A DNA stretch of 64,000 nucleotides from Bacteroidota bacterium (GCA_947456625.1 CANGQJ010000003.1:62001-126000); one strand, 5' to 3'. Shown: positions 51,971 through 60,077, counted from the first letter of the stretch. Numbers and translations are program-made. Notes: generated by a model from the sequence alone, not told the origin.

Positions 51971-52810
51971 ATGAAAACAGAATTAGAATTAAAAGAAATT
52001 GTAAAAGCAAAATATAGTGAAATTGCTTTACAAGATAAGGAAACCAATATGTCCTCTTGTTGTGGTGCAGGTGGTTGTAGCACTGAGGTTTATAATATTA
52101 TGTCCGATGACTATACCAAAATGGAAGGCTATGTGGCCGATGCCGATTTAGGTTTAGGTTGTGGACTTCCTACCGAGTTTGCAAAAATTAAAGAAGGTGA
52201 CACAGTAGTGGATTTAGGATCTGGTGCAGGCAATGATTGTTTTGTAGCTCGCAGGAGTGCTGGTGTTTCCGGTAAAGTAATTGGCGTGGATTTTACACCC
52301 GCTATGATAGAAAAAGCAAGAGCCAACGCCGAAAAAATGGGATACAATAATGTAGAGTTCAGACAAGGTGATATTGAAAACATGCCCATTGGTGGGGATG
52401 TAGCCGATGTAGTAGTAAGTAACTGTGTTTTAAATTTAGTACCCAACAAACATGCAGTATTAACGGATATTTATAGAGTATTAAAACCAGGAGGACATTT
52501 TAGTATCTCGGATGTAGTGCTTGTAGGCGCCCTACCAAACGAACTGCGCAACGCCGCAGAAATGTATGCTGGTTGTGTAAGTGGAGCTATTCAAAAGCAA
52601 GTATATTTAGAGCTCATCAATGCCTGTGGTTTTAAAAATGTGGTATTGCAAAAGGAAAAACCAATTATTATCCCAAATGATATTTTGAAAAATTATTTAT
52701 CGGATACAGAAATTGCAAAGTTTAATCAATCCGAACTTGGAATTTTCTCAGTTACTGTATACGCGGAAAAACCAGTAGCCGCATGTACTCCAGGATCGGG
52801 ATGTTGCTAA
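51971..52810 (+). CDS. arsM: Arsenite S-adenosylmethyltransferase
   Basis: SAM motif VVDLGSGAGNDCFVA, SNCVLNLVPNK, YAGCVSGA, Cys-rich CCGAGGC and C-terminal GSGCC. Confidence 0.93.
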   Translation: MKTELELKEIVKAKYSEIALQDKETNMSSCCGAGGCSTEVYNIMSDDYTKMEGYVADADLGLGCGLPTEFAKIKEGDTVVDLGSGAGNDCFVARRSAGVSGKVIGVDFTPAMIEKARANAEKMGYNNVEFRQGDIENMPIGGDVADVVVSNCVLNLVPNKHAVLTDIYRVLKPGGHFSISDVVLVGALPNELRNAAEMYAGCVSGAIQKQVYLELINACGFKNVVLQKEKPIIIPNDILKNYLSDTEIAKFNQSELGIFSVTVYAEKPVAACTPGSGCC

Positions 52811-52841
52811 AAATTATTAAATACAAACTATCTAATAAGTT

Positions 52842-53255
52842 ATGAAAAATATTTTAGTGTTATGTACTGGCAATAGTTGCCGCAGTCAAATTGCCGATGG
52901 TTATTTAACTAAGCTTACAAAAGACAAAGCCAATGTATATTCTGCAGGCGTGGAAACGCATGGTGTAAACCCAAGAGCTATTGCAATTATGCAAGAGGAT
53001 GGCATTGACATTTCAAAAAACACATCCAATAATATAACGGAGTATTTTGGGATTGATTTTGACTTTGTAATTACTGTTTGTGATAACGCCAAGGAGCGTT
53101 GCCCCTATTTCCCAACCAAAGCATTAAAATTTCATTACAATTTCCCCGACCCCGCAAAAGCAACTGGCACCGAGCAAGAAATTATGGAGCAGTTTAGGGC
53201 AGTAAGGGAAATGGTTAAAAAATACTGTGAGGACTTTGTGAAAGAAAATTTATAA
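52842..53255 (+). CDS. arsC: Arsenate reductase (low-MW PTP-like ArsC)
   Basis: VLCTGNSCRSQIADGYL (CX5R), VITVCDNAKERCPYFP. Confidence 0.92.
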   Translation: MKNILVLCTGNSCRSQIADGYLTKLTKDKANVYSAGVETHGVNPRAIAIMQEDGIDISKNTSNNITEYFGIDFDFVITVCDNAKERCPYFPTKALKFHYNFPDPAKATGTEQEIMEQFRAVREMVKKYCEDFVKENL

Positions 53256-53696
53256 ACATATCTTTTTTTTATACATTTTCTTGTCGGCTACAAATTTTTT
53301 TCTAAGATAAAAGGTTTGTGTTGTGGTTGCCACAGGATTGCATAAAACCTCAATGTTATTAATTCCCATTTGAATTGCTTTTGCTTCAACATGAGCATAT
53401 AGCACGTCAGCTAAATGGTATTTTCTATACTTAGGTGACACAAAAAAATCCTTTAGCTGAATTGCTTTTTTATTATTTATGTGAAAATCAATTTTTTCAC
53501 CAATTATGCAACCAATTATATTCCCAAGCTCATTTTCGGCCACTGCTATGATATAATTTCTAGTAGAACATATTTTATTATATTTTACAGAAAAATTTTC
53601 CATGTCAAACTCATTAAGATGAATTTGCGATAAGGATACAATGAAATAAGGTAAATCATTGGAGGTTGCTTTTCTAATTGTCCATTTGTCTGTCAT
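53250..53696 (-). CDS. GNAT family N-acetyltransferase, PhnO-like candidate
   Basis: GNAT fold; NEFDMENF, DFHINNKKAIQLKDFFVSPKYRKYHLADVLYAHVEAKA and CNPVATTTQTFYLRKKF resemble E. coli PhnO; 3' end of phosphonate-type operon. Confidence 0.7.
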   Translation of the reverse strand: MTDKWTIRKATSNDLPYFIVSLSQIHLNEFDMENFSVKYNKICSTRNYIIAVAENELGNIIGCIIGEKIDFHINNKKAIQLKDFFVSPKYRKYHLADVLYAHVEAKAIQMGINNIEVLCNPVATTTQTFYLRKKFVADKKMYKKKICL

Positions 53697-53701
53697 AATA
53701 A

Positions 53702-54379
53702 TTACAACTTTAATAAAGTAAATAGTTCTTTTAAATCATTAATTATATAATCTGGATTGGCCTGTAAGAGTTGTGCTTTATTTTGTGCCCCAGTAGTAAC
53801 CCCAATATTTAATAAACAATTTGCATTTTTGCCTTCTTCAATGTCTATTTGAGAATCTCCAATTTTAATTACATTTTTCGAATTCTCTATTTCAAATAAA
53901 TTCATTGCTAAATGTATCATATCAGGTGCTGGTCTTGAATTTTTTACATCAGAAGCAGTCACTAATAAATCATAATGATAAAATTGTCTCCAATTAATTT
54001 TATTCAAAATAAAATTGGCCGTTTTTTTATCGTAGCCTGTATTTAATACCACTAATATGTTTTTATTCCTTAGTTCTAATAACACCGTTTCGGCATTTTT
54101 CATTGCTTTTAAATCAAATATTTCATACGATTTTTCTAAATTTTGTTTAAAAAGCTCAAAAATATTATTTGCTTTTTGCAAATCCACTTCCGACCCAACA
54201 GTTTTAATAATATCTTGTATGGCATTTAACTTTTCTTTCCCAGCTCCAATGGATAAGACTTGTTCTAAACTAGCATCAATATCATACTCATTAACAGCTT
54301 TCTGCAAGGTCTTGTATACAATATTATCCTCGTCAATTGTAGTTCCAGCCATATCAAAAACAATCATAGATACTTTCAT
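53702..54379 (-). CDS. PhnX-like (phosphonatase-like) HAD hydrolase
   Basis: FDMAGTTIDED (DxAGT motif), GAGKEKLNAIQ cap-domain Lys region, SRPAPDMI, IGDSQIDIEEGKNANC; start taken at second Met, right after the PhnZ stop. Confidence 0.88.
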   Translation of the reverse strand: MKVSMIVFDMAGTTIDEDNIVYKTLQKAVNEYDIDASLEQVLSIGAGKEKLNAIQDIIKTVGSEVDLQKANNIFELFKQNLEKSYEIFDLKAMKNAETVLLELRNKNILVVLNTGYDKKTANFILNKINWRQFYHYDLLVTASDVKNSRPAPDMIHLAMNLFEIENSKNVIKIGDSQIDIEEGKNANCLLNIGVTTGAQNKAQLLQANPDYIINDLKELFTLLKL

Positions 54380-54380
54380 A

Positions 54381-54935
54381 TTATTCAATTAAAGCGTTTT
54401 CAATAATGGATTTATAGGATTCAATAGGGTCAACTTTGAAATTTGGAATTTTTGCCAAGTCATCCCATTTTCTTAGTTCCACAGCCTGTTTATAAAAAAC
54501 ATTTTTTTCAAATTCTAATTTTTGTTGATCATTCATAATGCCTCCTTGTAAAATTAAACTAGCTTTTGAAACAGAAGATAAGATACTGTAGTAACCTGGT
54601 TCTATTAAACATAAATATCTTTTAGCTGCTACATGTAATTTAACCGATTCTACCACTTCAGATTTAAAATAGGTTTCTAAAAATGCGGCACCCAACGCTT
54701 CATGTACATCGTCAATGCCTTGTTCGGTGGCGTTATCAGGTAAGTCATGTAGAAGATGTCCAATATCATGCAATAAAGCAGCTGTAATTAATTCATCCGA
54801 ACCGGATGCTTGTTTTGCAAAATAAGCTGCTTGAAGCCCATGCTCTAACTGCGTAACTGCCTCACCTCCATACAAATCACCTCCCTTAGTGTTAAATAAG
54901 TTAATGATATAATTTGCTACTAAATGTTTTTCCAT
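54381..54935 (-). CDS. phnZ: PhnZ-like HD-domain diiron oxygenase (2-amino-1-hydroxyethylphosphonate dioxygenase, glycine-forming)
   Basis: YGGEAVTQLEHGLQAA, ALLHDIGHLLHDL, DVHEALGAAFL, VKLHVAAKRYLC, LQGGIM; Y..E and HD ligand spacing matches PhnZ as recalled. Confidence 0.85.
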   Translation of the reverse strand: MEKHLVANYIINLFNTKGGDLYGGEAVTQLEHGLQAAYFAKQASGSDELITAALLHDIGHLLHDLPDNATEQGIDDVHEALGAAFLETYFKSEVVESVKLHVAAKRYLCLIEPGYYSILSSVSKASLILQGGIMNDQQKLEFEKNVFYKQAVELRKWDDLAKIPNFKVDPIESYKSIIENALIE

Positions 54936-54945
54936 AAAAATATAT

Positions 54946-56073
54946 TTAAATTTTTGCAACGGCCTCCTCTGCAAATCCAAACGAAAGTGTCATTCCATTT
55001 CCACCAATACCATTAATAATAAATACTCCAGGTTCAACTTTTAAAAATAAATCGGTGGCGCCATTAGTCATTTTAGGATAAATACCATTCCAAGATTGTT
55101 GTAAGGTCCAGTTATCAATATGTATTAATTTTTTTAGATATTTTAAAATCAATTCATTAATGTAATTATTGTCAAATGGCTCAAAATCTAAACCATATTC
55201 ATGAGAGTCACCTACCGTTAATTCGCCTTTATTATTTTGAGACACCATTACATGTATTCCATGTTTAAGATATTGAGGTAATTCTATTTCAATTTTTGTT
55301 TTTAATTTATCTAATAAAGCAGAGGCGGTAAAACTTTTATAATGAAGTAAGGACAAGCCACCGCAAACCGATGTCCCAATACGATAGTTATTATCATTTG
55401 GAACAAAGCGCATCATTTGCAACTTGGTTTTTATAATAGGAAGTTCTTTAAATTTAAAAGGATACAATGTTTCAAAATCGGCTCCAGAACATATACAAAT
55501 GATATCTGCGTTGTATTTGGTTTTAAATGACCATACCGTGTTTGTTGTTACATTGGTTACCGCTGTTCCCCATAAAATATTAATATTATAATATGTTTTT
55601 AAGTAGGTTGGTAAATTTTTAATGCCTTCTCTAGGATCAATTATAGTTTCATCGCTACTATACAAGCCAGAAAATAAATTATTATTATTAATTCCTTTAA
55701 ATTTCTTTTGTATAGTTTCTGAATTTAATAAAGTAACGGGTCTTTGAGATTTTATGAAATGTTCATATAATTCTTCTAAAACCTCATTTTCTTCATTATC
55801 ATAAGCTAAATGAACACTACCACATGGGTCAAAAGGAATTTTAGCGGACTTTAAGTACTCTTTCCAAACTTCTCTTGATCTAATTGCTCTTTCGTACAAA
55901 GGACCATCTGGTTGACCAATTGGCCATAACATTCCAAAGTTTCTAATTGATGCGCCTAAAGATTGTTGAGACCTTTCTATTATAGTAACCTTATAGCCTT
56001 TTAATGCTAAAGCTCTTGCGGTAGCCATTCCTAAAATCCCTGCACCTACTACTATGGCTGTTTTATCGCTCAT
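54946..56073 (-). CDS. TIGR03364/HpnW-like FAD-dependent oxidoreductase (DAO family)
   Basis: VVGAGILGMATARALALKGYKVTIIER, SLGASIRNFGMLWPIGQPDGPLYERAIRSREVW. Confidence 0.87.
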   Translation of the reverse strand: MSDKTAIVVGAGILGMATARALALKGYKVTIIERSQQSLGASIRNFGMLWPIGQPDGPLYERAIRSREVWKEYLKSAKIPFDPCGSVHLAYDNEENEVLEELYEHFIKSQRPVTLLNSETIQKKFKGINNNNLFSGLYSSDETIIDPREGIKNLPTYLKTYYNINILWGTAVTNVTTNTVWSFKTKYNADIICICSGADFETLYPFKFKELPIIKTKLQMMRFVPNDNNYRIGTSVCGGLSLLHYKSFTASALLDKLKTKIEIELPQYLKHGIHVMVSQNNKGELTVGDSHEYGLDFEPFDNNYINELILKYLKKLIHIDNWTLQQSWNGIYPKMTNGATDLFLKVEPGVFIINGIGGNGMTLSFGFAEEAVAKI

Positions 56074-57340
56074 AACTAAATTGATTAATTTTTCTTGTAT
56101 AATAAGTTAGTGAATAAATAGAAATTAGTAACCCAAAAACAGATGATATGATTACTCCTTTTGCATAAAATTGTGCCCAGTTTAAATTTAAATGAGCCAC
56201 CCCTTTTATATAAATAACTACTACAGAAGCAAAATATCCAAACGAGTCCATTAAATAAATTAAAAACCCCACGTTCCCTTTTAATTTAAAAGTGGCAATC
56301 ATTCGATCAAATAAAATGGAGTTAAAAGGAGTATAACCAATATACAATCCCAGTCCAACCAATAGCATCCAATAAAACCCATTTAAATAATGGTATTCAA
56401 ATAATAAGGAAAAAATAAAAACCATTAAAAAACCAAGAATAATCATGTATTGACTAATTAGAAATACCAAACTATTATTTTTGATCATTATCATACTTGC
56501 TATTATTGTTAAAACAATGATAGCAATAGGCAACTCGGTATTTGTAAAAACATTTGCATTATTATACCCCAAATTAGTCCATATATCAGAAGCAAAATTA
56601 TCCCTAAGATCTCTGAAAAGAGTAAGTACTATATATATAATTATAAAAGACAAAAGACCAGGCATAAAGGTTTTAAAAAAATGTTTTCTTTCATCTTTAT
56701 TCATTGGAAGCCTTGCTGTTTTTAACTTAACTTCCGAATCATTTGGCTCTGATATTTGTTCTAATAAAAAAACCAATATTATAATTGGAATAATAAACAT
56801 TAGGCCAGTATCAAAAGGCAACCATATATCACTCACTTGAAAATTAAGTTGTACCCATTTCCCAACCGATTTTGCAAAACCAGAAGATACAATTATACTA
56901 GCACCCATTGCAGCACCAATAAAATCAGTACCTCTCCTACCTTCTACGTATGAAAAAATAACGCCCCAGGTAATTCCTAAAGGAAACCCATTTAAAAATA
57001 AACACACAATATTTAAAGGAGTTGGAATTATGGGAAATATGAATAAGGGTATAAGTGAACAGAGCACTAATATTAATACCAATTTACCTCTGCCAACATG
57101 TTTTAGCTCGGAAATATATTTTACTCCAAAAATTTTACTTGTTGTGTATCCAAGTACTTGCGCTATAACCAATAAATTTTTAAACTCAATACCCATAAAC
57201 TTAGGCATAGTAGCGTATAACCCTACTGTAAAGGGTTTGCGAAATGCAAATATGCAAGAATAAGTTAAAAAGCATACTAAAGCCGTATAAACAGAAACAG
57301 CTATTTGGTTTTTCTTTAATTCTTGAAACTTAAAACTCAT
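56063..57340 (-). CDS. DUF5690 family MFS-like transporter
   Basis: about 12 hydrophobic segments; LTYSCIFAFRKPFTVGLY; translationally coupled to neighbours. Confidence 0.8.
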   Translation of the reverse strand: MSFKFQELKKNQIAVSVYTALVCFLTYSCIFAFRKPFTVGLYATMPKFMGIEFKNLLVIAQVLGYTTSKIFGVKYISELKHVGRGKLVLILVLCSLIPLFIFPIIPTPLNIVCLFLNGFPLGITWGVIFSYVEGRRGTDFIGAAMGASIIVSSGFAKSVGKWVQLNFQVSDIWLPFDTGLMFIIPIIILVFLLEQISEPNDSEVKLKTARLPMNKDERKHFFKTFMPGLLSFIIIYIVLTLFRDLRDNFASDIWTNLGYNNANVFTNTELPIAIIVLTIIASMIMIKNNSLVFLISQYMIILGFLMVFIFSLLFEYHYLNGFYWMLLVGLGLYIGYTPFNSILFDRMIATFKLKGNVGFLIYLMDSFGYFASVVVIYIKGVAHLNLNWAQFYAKGVIISSVFGLLISIYSLTYYTRKINQFSYER

Positions 57341-58446
57341 TTCAAAATGTAATTCAAAGGTTCGCCAACGGGATGTTTTGCAATAGTTTCATTAAAGTCT
57401 TGTCCCATTAATTTTGCAATTGTGGATGCTATTTGTTTTTGATAAAACTGCCCTGCCACTTTAACCTCCCCTAAATTTTGAATTTTTGGCCCCATTGCTG
57501 CAAGCCAAATTTGTGAGGATTCTTTAACTTCTTGGCCATGATTTTTCCATGTGGATTTCCCAGTTCCTCCTCTTCCATGATCACACGTAATTATTAAGGT
57601 AGTATTATTTTTGTACTGTGTTATAGATTGTATTGTATTCCATAAATTCGAAATCATAGCGTCTTCCGCATGTAATGATTTTAAATATTGATCATACATA
57701 CCAGAATGTGCAAAGTCATCGGTTTCATCAAATGAAATGTATAATAAACTAGGGTGATATGATTTTAGATATTCTTTGGCTGCAAAATATGTAATTATAT
57801 CAGGCCTTACATTAATTGGCTTTGCAGTTAAAAACTGCATTTCATTTAATAAATTTAATGAAGGCTCTTTAAACGAAAGCGTATCTACATCGGAATTTAC
57901 ATATACGCCACTTCTGTTTTCATTTAAAATGTATGGAAAAACATCCCATGTTGAAAATGCAGCTACTTTGCCTTTGTACGCAGGTACTTTATTCAAGTAC
58001 TCAAGCACATTTATGTTTTTATTTAAAATTTTGTCGTTAGAGTTTACCGCGTCATCCGGGAAACCTGTAAAAATTTCGTTATAACCAGGATATGAAAATT
58101 GATACTTATTTGCGACATTAAAATTTACATCATAATTCCTATTGCCTAAAATTACGCCATTACGCTGTATGGTATTCCAAATAAAAGGCGCTAGTAAACT
58201 TCTCCTATTATTTAAATCTTTGGACCAAAAATTAGTTTTAACATACTCAATATCGCCGTCATAAGTCTTATCGTTTAAAATAATGCTATCGGCACCATTG
58301 AAAATTTCTTGCCATCTTAATCCATCTAATGTAACAACGATCACATTTGGAGTGCTAATTGTAGTTTTATTCCCAGTAAAAAATAATGAAAAAATAGTTA
58401 AAAAAAAGGGTATAAATATGTCTAACATTTTGAGTTTTTTTTGCAA
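57337..58446 (-). CDS. Secreted alkaline-phosphatase-superfamily protein (type I phosphodiesterase-like)
   Basis: VIVVTLDGLRWQEIF, FDETDDFAHSGMYDQYL, TCDHGRGG, NHGQEV metal ligands; N-terminal signal/TM segment. Confidence 0.87.
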   Translation of the reverse strand: MQKKLKMLDIFIPFFLTIFSLFFTGNKTTISTPNVIVVTLDGLRWQEIFNGADSIILNDKTYDGDIEYVKTNFWSKDLNNRRSLLAPFIWNTIQRNGVILGNRNYDVNFNVANKYQFSYPGYNEIFTGFPDDAVNSNDKILNKNINVLEYLNKVPAYKGKVAAFSTWDVFPYILNENRSGVYVNSDVDTLSFKEPSLNLLNEMQFLTAKPINVRPDIITYFAAKEYLKSYHPSLLYISFDETDDFAHSGMYDQYLKSLHAEDAMISNLWNTIQSITQYKNNTTLIITCDHGRGGTGKSTWKNHGQEVKESSQIWLAAMGPKIQNLGEVKVAGQFYQKQIASTIAKLMGQDFNETIAKHPVGEPLNYILK

Positions 58447-58469
58447 TTCAAAACTAAAATTTAGTACTA

Positions 58470-58489
58470 TTGTATACCCTTTTTGTATA
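58470..58489. repeat. Direct repeat TTGTATA (x2, 13-bp period) upstream of the phosphatase-MFS-hpnW-phnZ operon
   Basis: TTGTATA at 58470-58476 and 58483-58489 in the 5' intergenic region. Confidence 0.4.
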
Positions 58490-58593
58490 TGATATAATCG
58501 TTACCTTATTATTACCAAATCATTAAGAAACCTTGTATTTTATTATCTAAAAAAGTATAATAAATGAAATTGAATGATATTTTTAGAACCTAT

Positions 58594-59436
58594 TTAATAA
58601 GTATAAATCGCTCTTAATTGTTTAATTTTTTTATCGTTGAGTCCCATTACTTTTTCTAAATAATTATCAATTGTACCATATTGTGCTTTGATAGTTGTAA
58701 AAGTAGATTGGATGTACTCTTTTTTTGCCGACATCATGCTACTAGCAGTTTTTTCATCCAAACCATAGTATTTAGTCATTTGCGCAATGGCCTTTGCATT
58801 TTCATTTCTACGATAATAATTAGTGGCTTCATAATCATTAAAAATGATTTCTTCGTCAACGCCTAATGCATATAATATTAAGGCAGCAGCTATTCCTGTT
58901 CTATCTTTTCCTGCTGTACAATGAAATAAAATTGGGTTGGCATTTTTGTTCGAAATGAGACTATCAAATAAAGGCATGTACCTGTCTTTAAAAGGAGTTA
59001 ATACATTATAAAAACTAATCAGAAAAGAGTCTGATTTCATGTATTTACTCATATTTTTCATGTAATTGCTATCTCCTACATTTTCACTACCCGCAGGTAA
59101 TGATATACGCAAAGTTCCTACTGGAATTTTATCTGGTGCGGTTTTAACTTCATATGGGCCTCTAAAATCAAAATCGTATTTGATATGCAAGGATGCAACT
59201 TTGGATAAATCTTCGTCGGTTAAGGTATTTAAGGCGGCAGAGCGATACAATAATCCAAGCTTAACTTTTTTATCGTTTTTTGTTTTATAACCTCCAATGT
59301 CTCTAAAATTTACAGCCCCTTGTAATTTTACTTCTCTTATGTTACTATCAACTAGTTGTGCATTTTGAGCATTATAACCTTGTCCTTTTGTATTAATAAA
59401 AAAGAATATAAATAAAATTAAATAAACGTTTTTCAT
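58594..59436 (-). CDS. Secreted tyrosine/dual-specificity protein phosphatase family protein
   Basis: Signal peptide; NFRDIGGYKT, LFHCTAGKDRTGIAAALIL (CX5R). Confidence 0.9.
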   Translation of the reverse strand: MKNVYLILFIFFFINTKGQGYNAQNAQLVDSNIREVKLQGAVNFRDIGGYKTKNDKKVKLGLLYRSAALNTLTDEDLSKVASLHIKYDFDFRGPYEVKTAPDKIPVGTLRISLPAGSENVGDSNYMKNMSKYMKSDSFLISFYNVLTPFKDRYMPLFDSLISNKNANPILFHCTAGKDRTGIAAALILYALGVDEEIIFNDYEATNYYRRNENAKAIAQMTKYYGLDEKTASSMMSAKKEYIQSTFTTIKAQYGTIDNYLEKVMGLNDKKIKQLRAIYTY

Positions 59437-59451
59437 ATGTTAAAATGTAAT

Positions 59452-59958
59452 TTAAAAAGTAAATCCAAGCTGTAAACCAAGCCCTACTGAAGCAGGCGCG
59501 TAATTACCAAATCTAAAAGGCACGGGGATGGAAAACCAATAGGCATAATCATTGGTCTTATAATATACTTTATTGAAAACAAAAGTATAACCAAATCTTC
59601 CCGAAGTTTCAAATGCAACTCTTGTTAAAAAATTAAAATTATTTGGTCGTCTAAAAATAATTCCAGGATGGAATAAAAAATTAGTTTCCTTGGAAATACC
59701 ATTGACTCTTTTAATAGTAGGTGAAAATTCAAAGCTATATGCTATAGTTTTGCTTTTAAGAATGTTTATCCCCATAGGAAAGGACACCGTATATTGATGA
59801 TCGAAATTATAAGATATCCCATTTGCATCGGTAGTAAACAATGGATGGCTTATACTAAAATAGCCCTTGGTTTTCAAATTTGGATCAATTTGTTGTGATT
59901 TAACCAAACCAAATACCCCAATAAAAAGGAATAAAAGTATGATTCGCTTTCTGTTCAT
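59452..59958 (-). CDS. Hypothetical small outer-membrane beta-barrel-like protein
   Basis: Signal peptide, alternating amphipathic strands, C-terminal LGFTF. Confidence 0.5.
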   Translation of the reverse strand: MNRKRIILLFLFIGVFGLVKSQQIDPNLKTKGYFSISHPLFTTDANGISYNFDHQYTVSFPMGINILKSKTIAYSFEFSPTIKRVNGISKETNFLFHPGIIFRRPNNFNFLTRVAFETSGRFGYTFVFNKVYYKTNDYAYWFSIPVPFRFGNYAPASVGLGLQLGFTF

Positions 59959-60045
59959 AGTATTTTTAAAATATTTTTTGTTTACCTTAAATTTATATTT
60001 GGTCTAAGAATATTTAGATCTTCGACTTTGGCTTTTAAGTAAATT

Positions 60046-60077
60046 AAAAAAAAGTGGGAAGTTTTTACACTCCCCAC
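60046..60077 (-). terminator. Rho-independent terminator downstream of susD
   Basis: minus strand GTGGGGAGT-gtaaaa-ACTTCCCAC (one G.U) followed by T8. Confidence 0.85.

Noticed and set aside
53250-58446. C-P lyase (phnGHIJKLM) pathway
   Set aside because: None of the C-P lyase subunits is present; the enzymes here belong to hydrolytic/oxidative routes.
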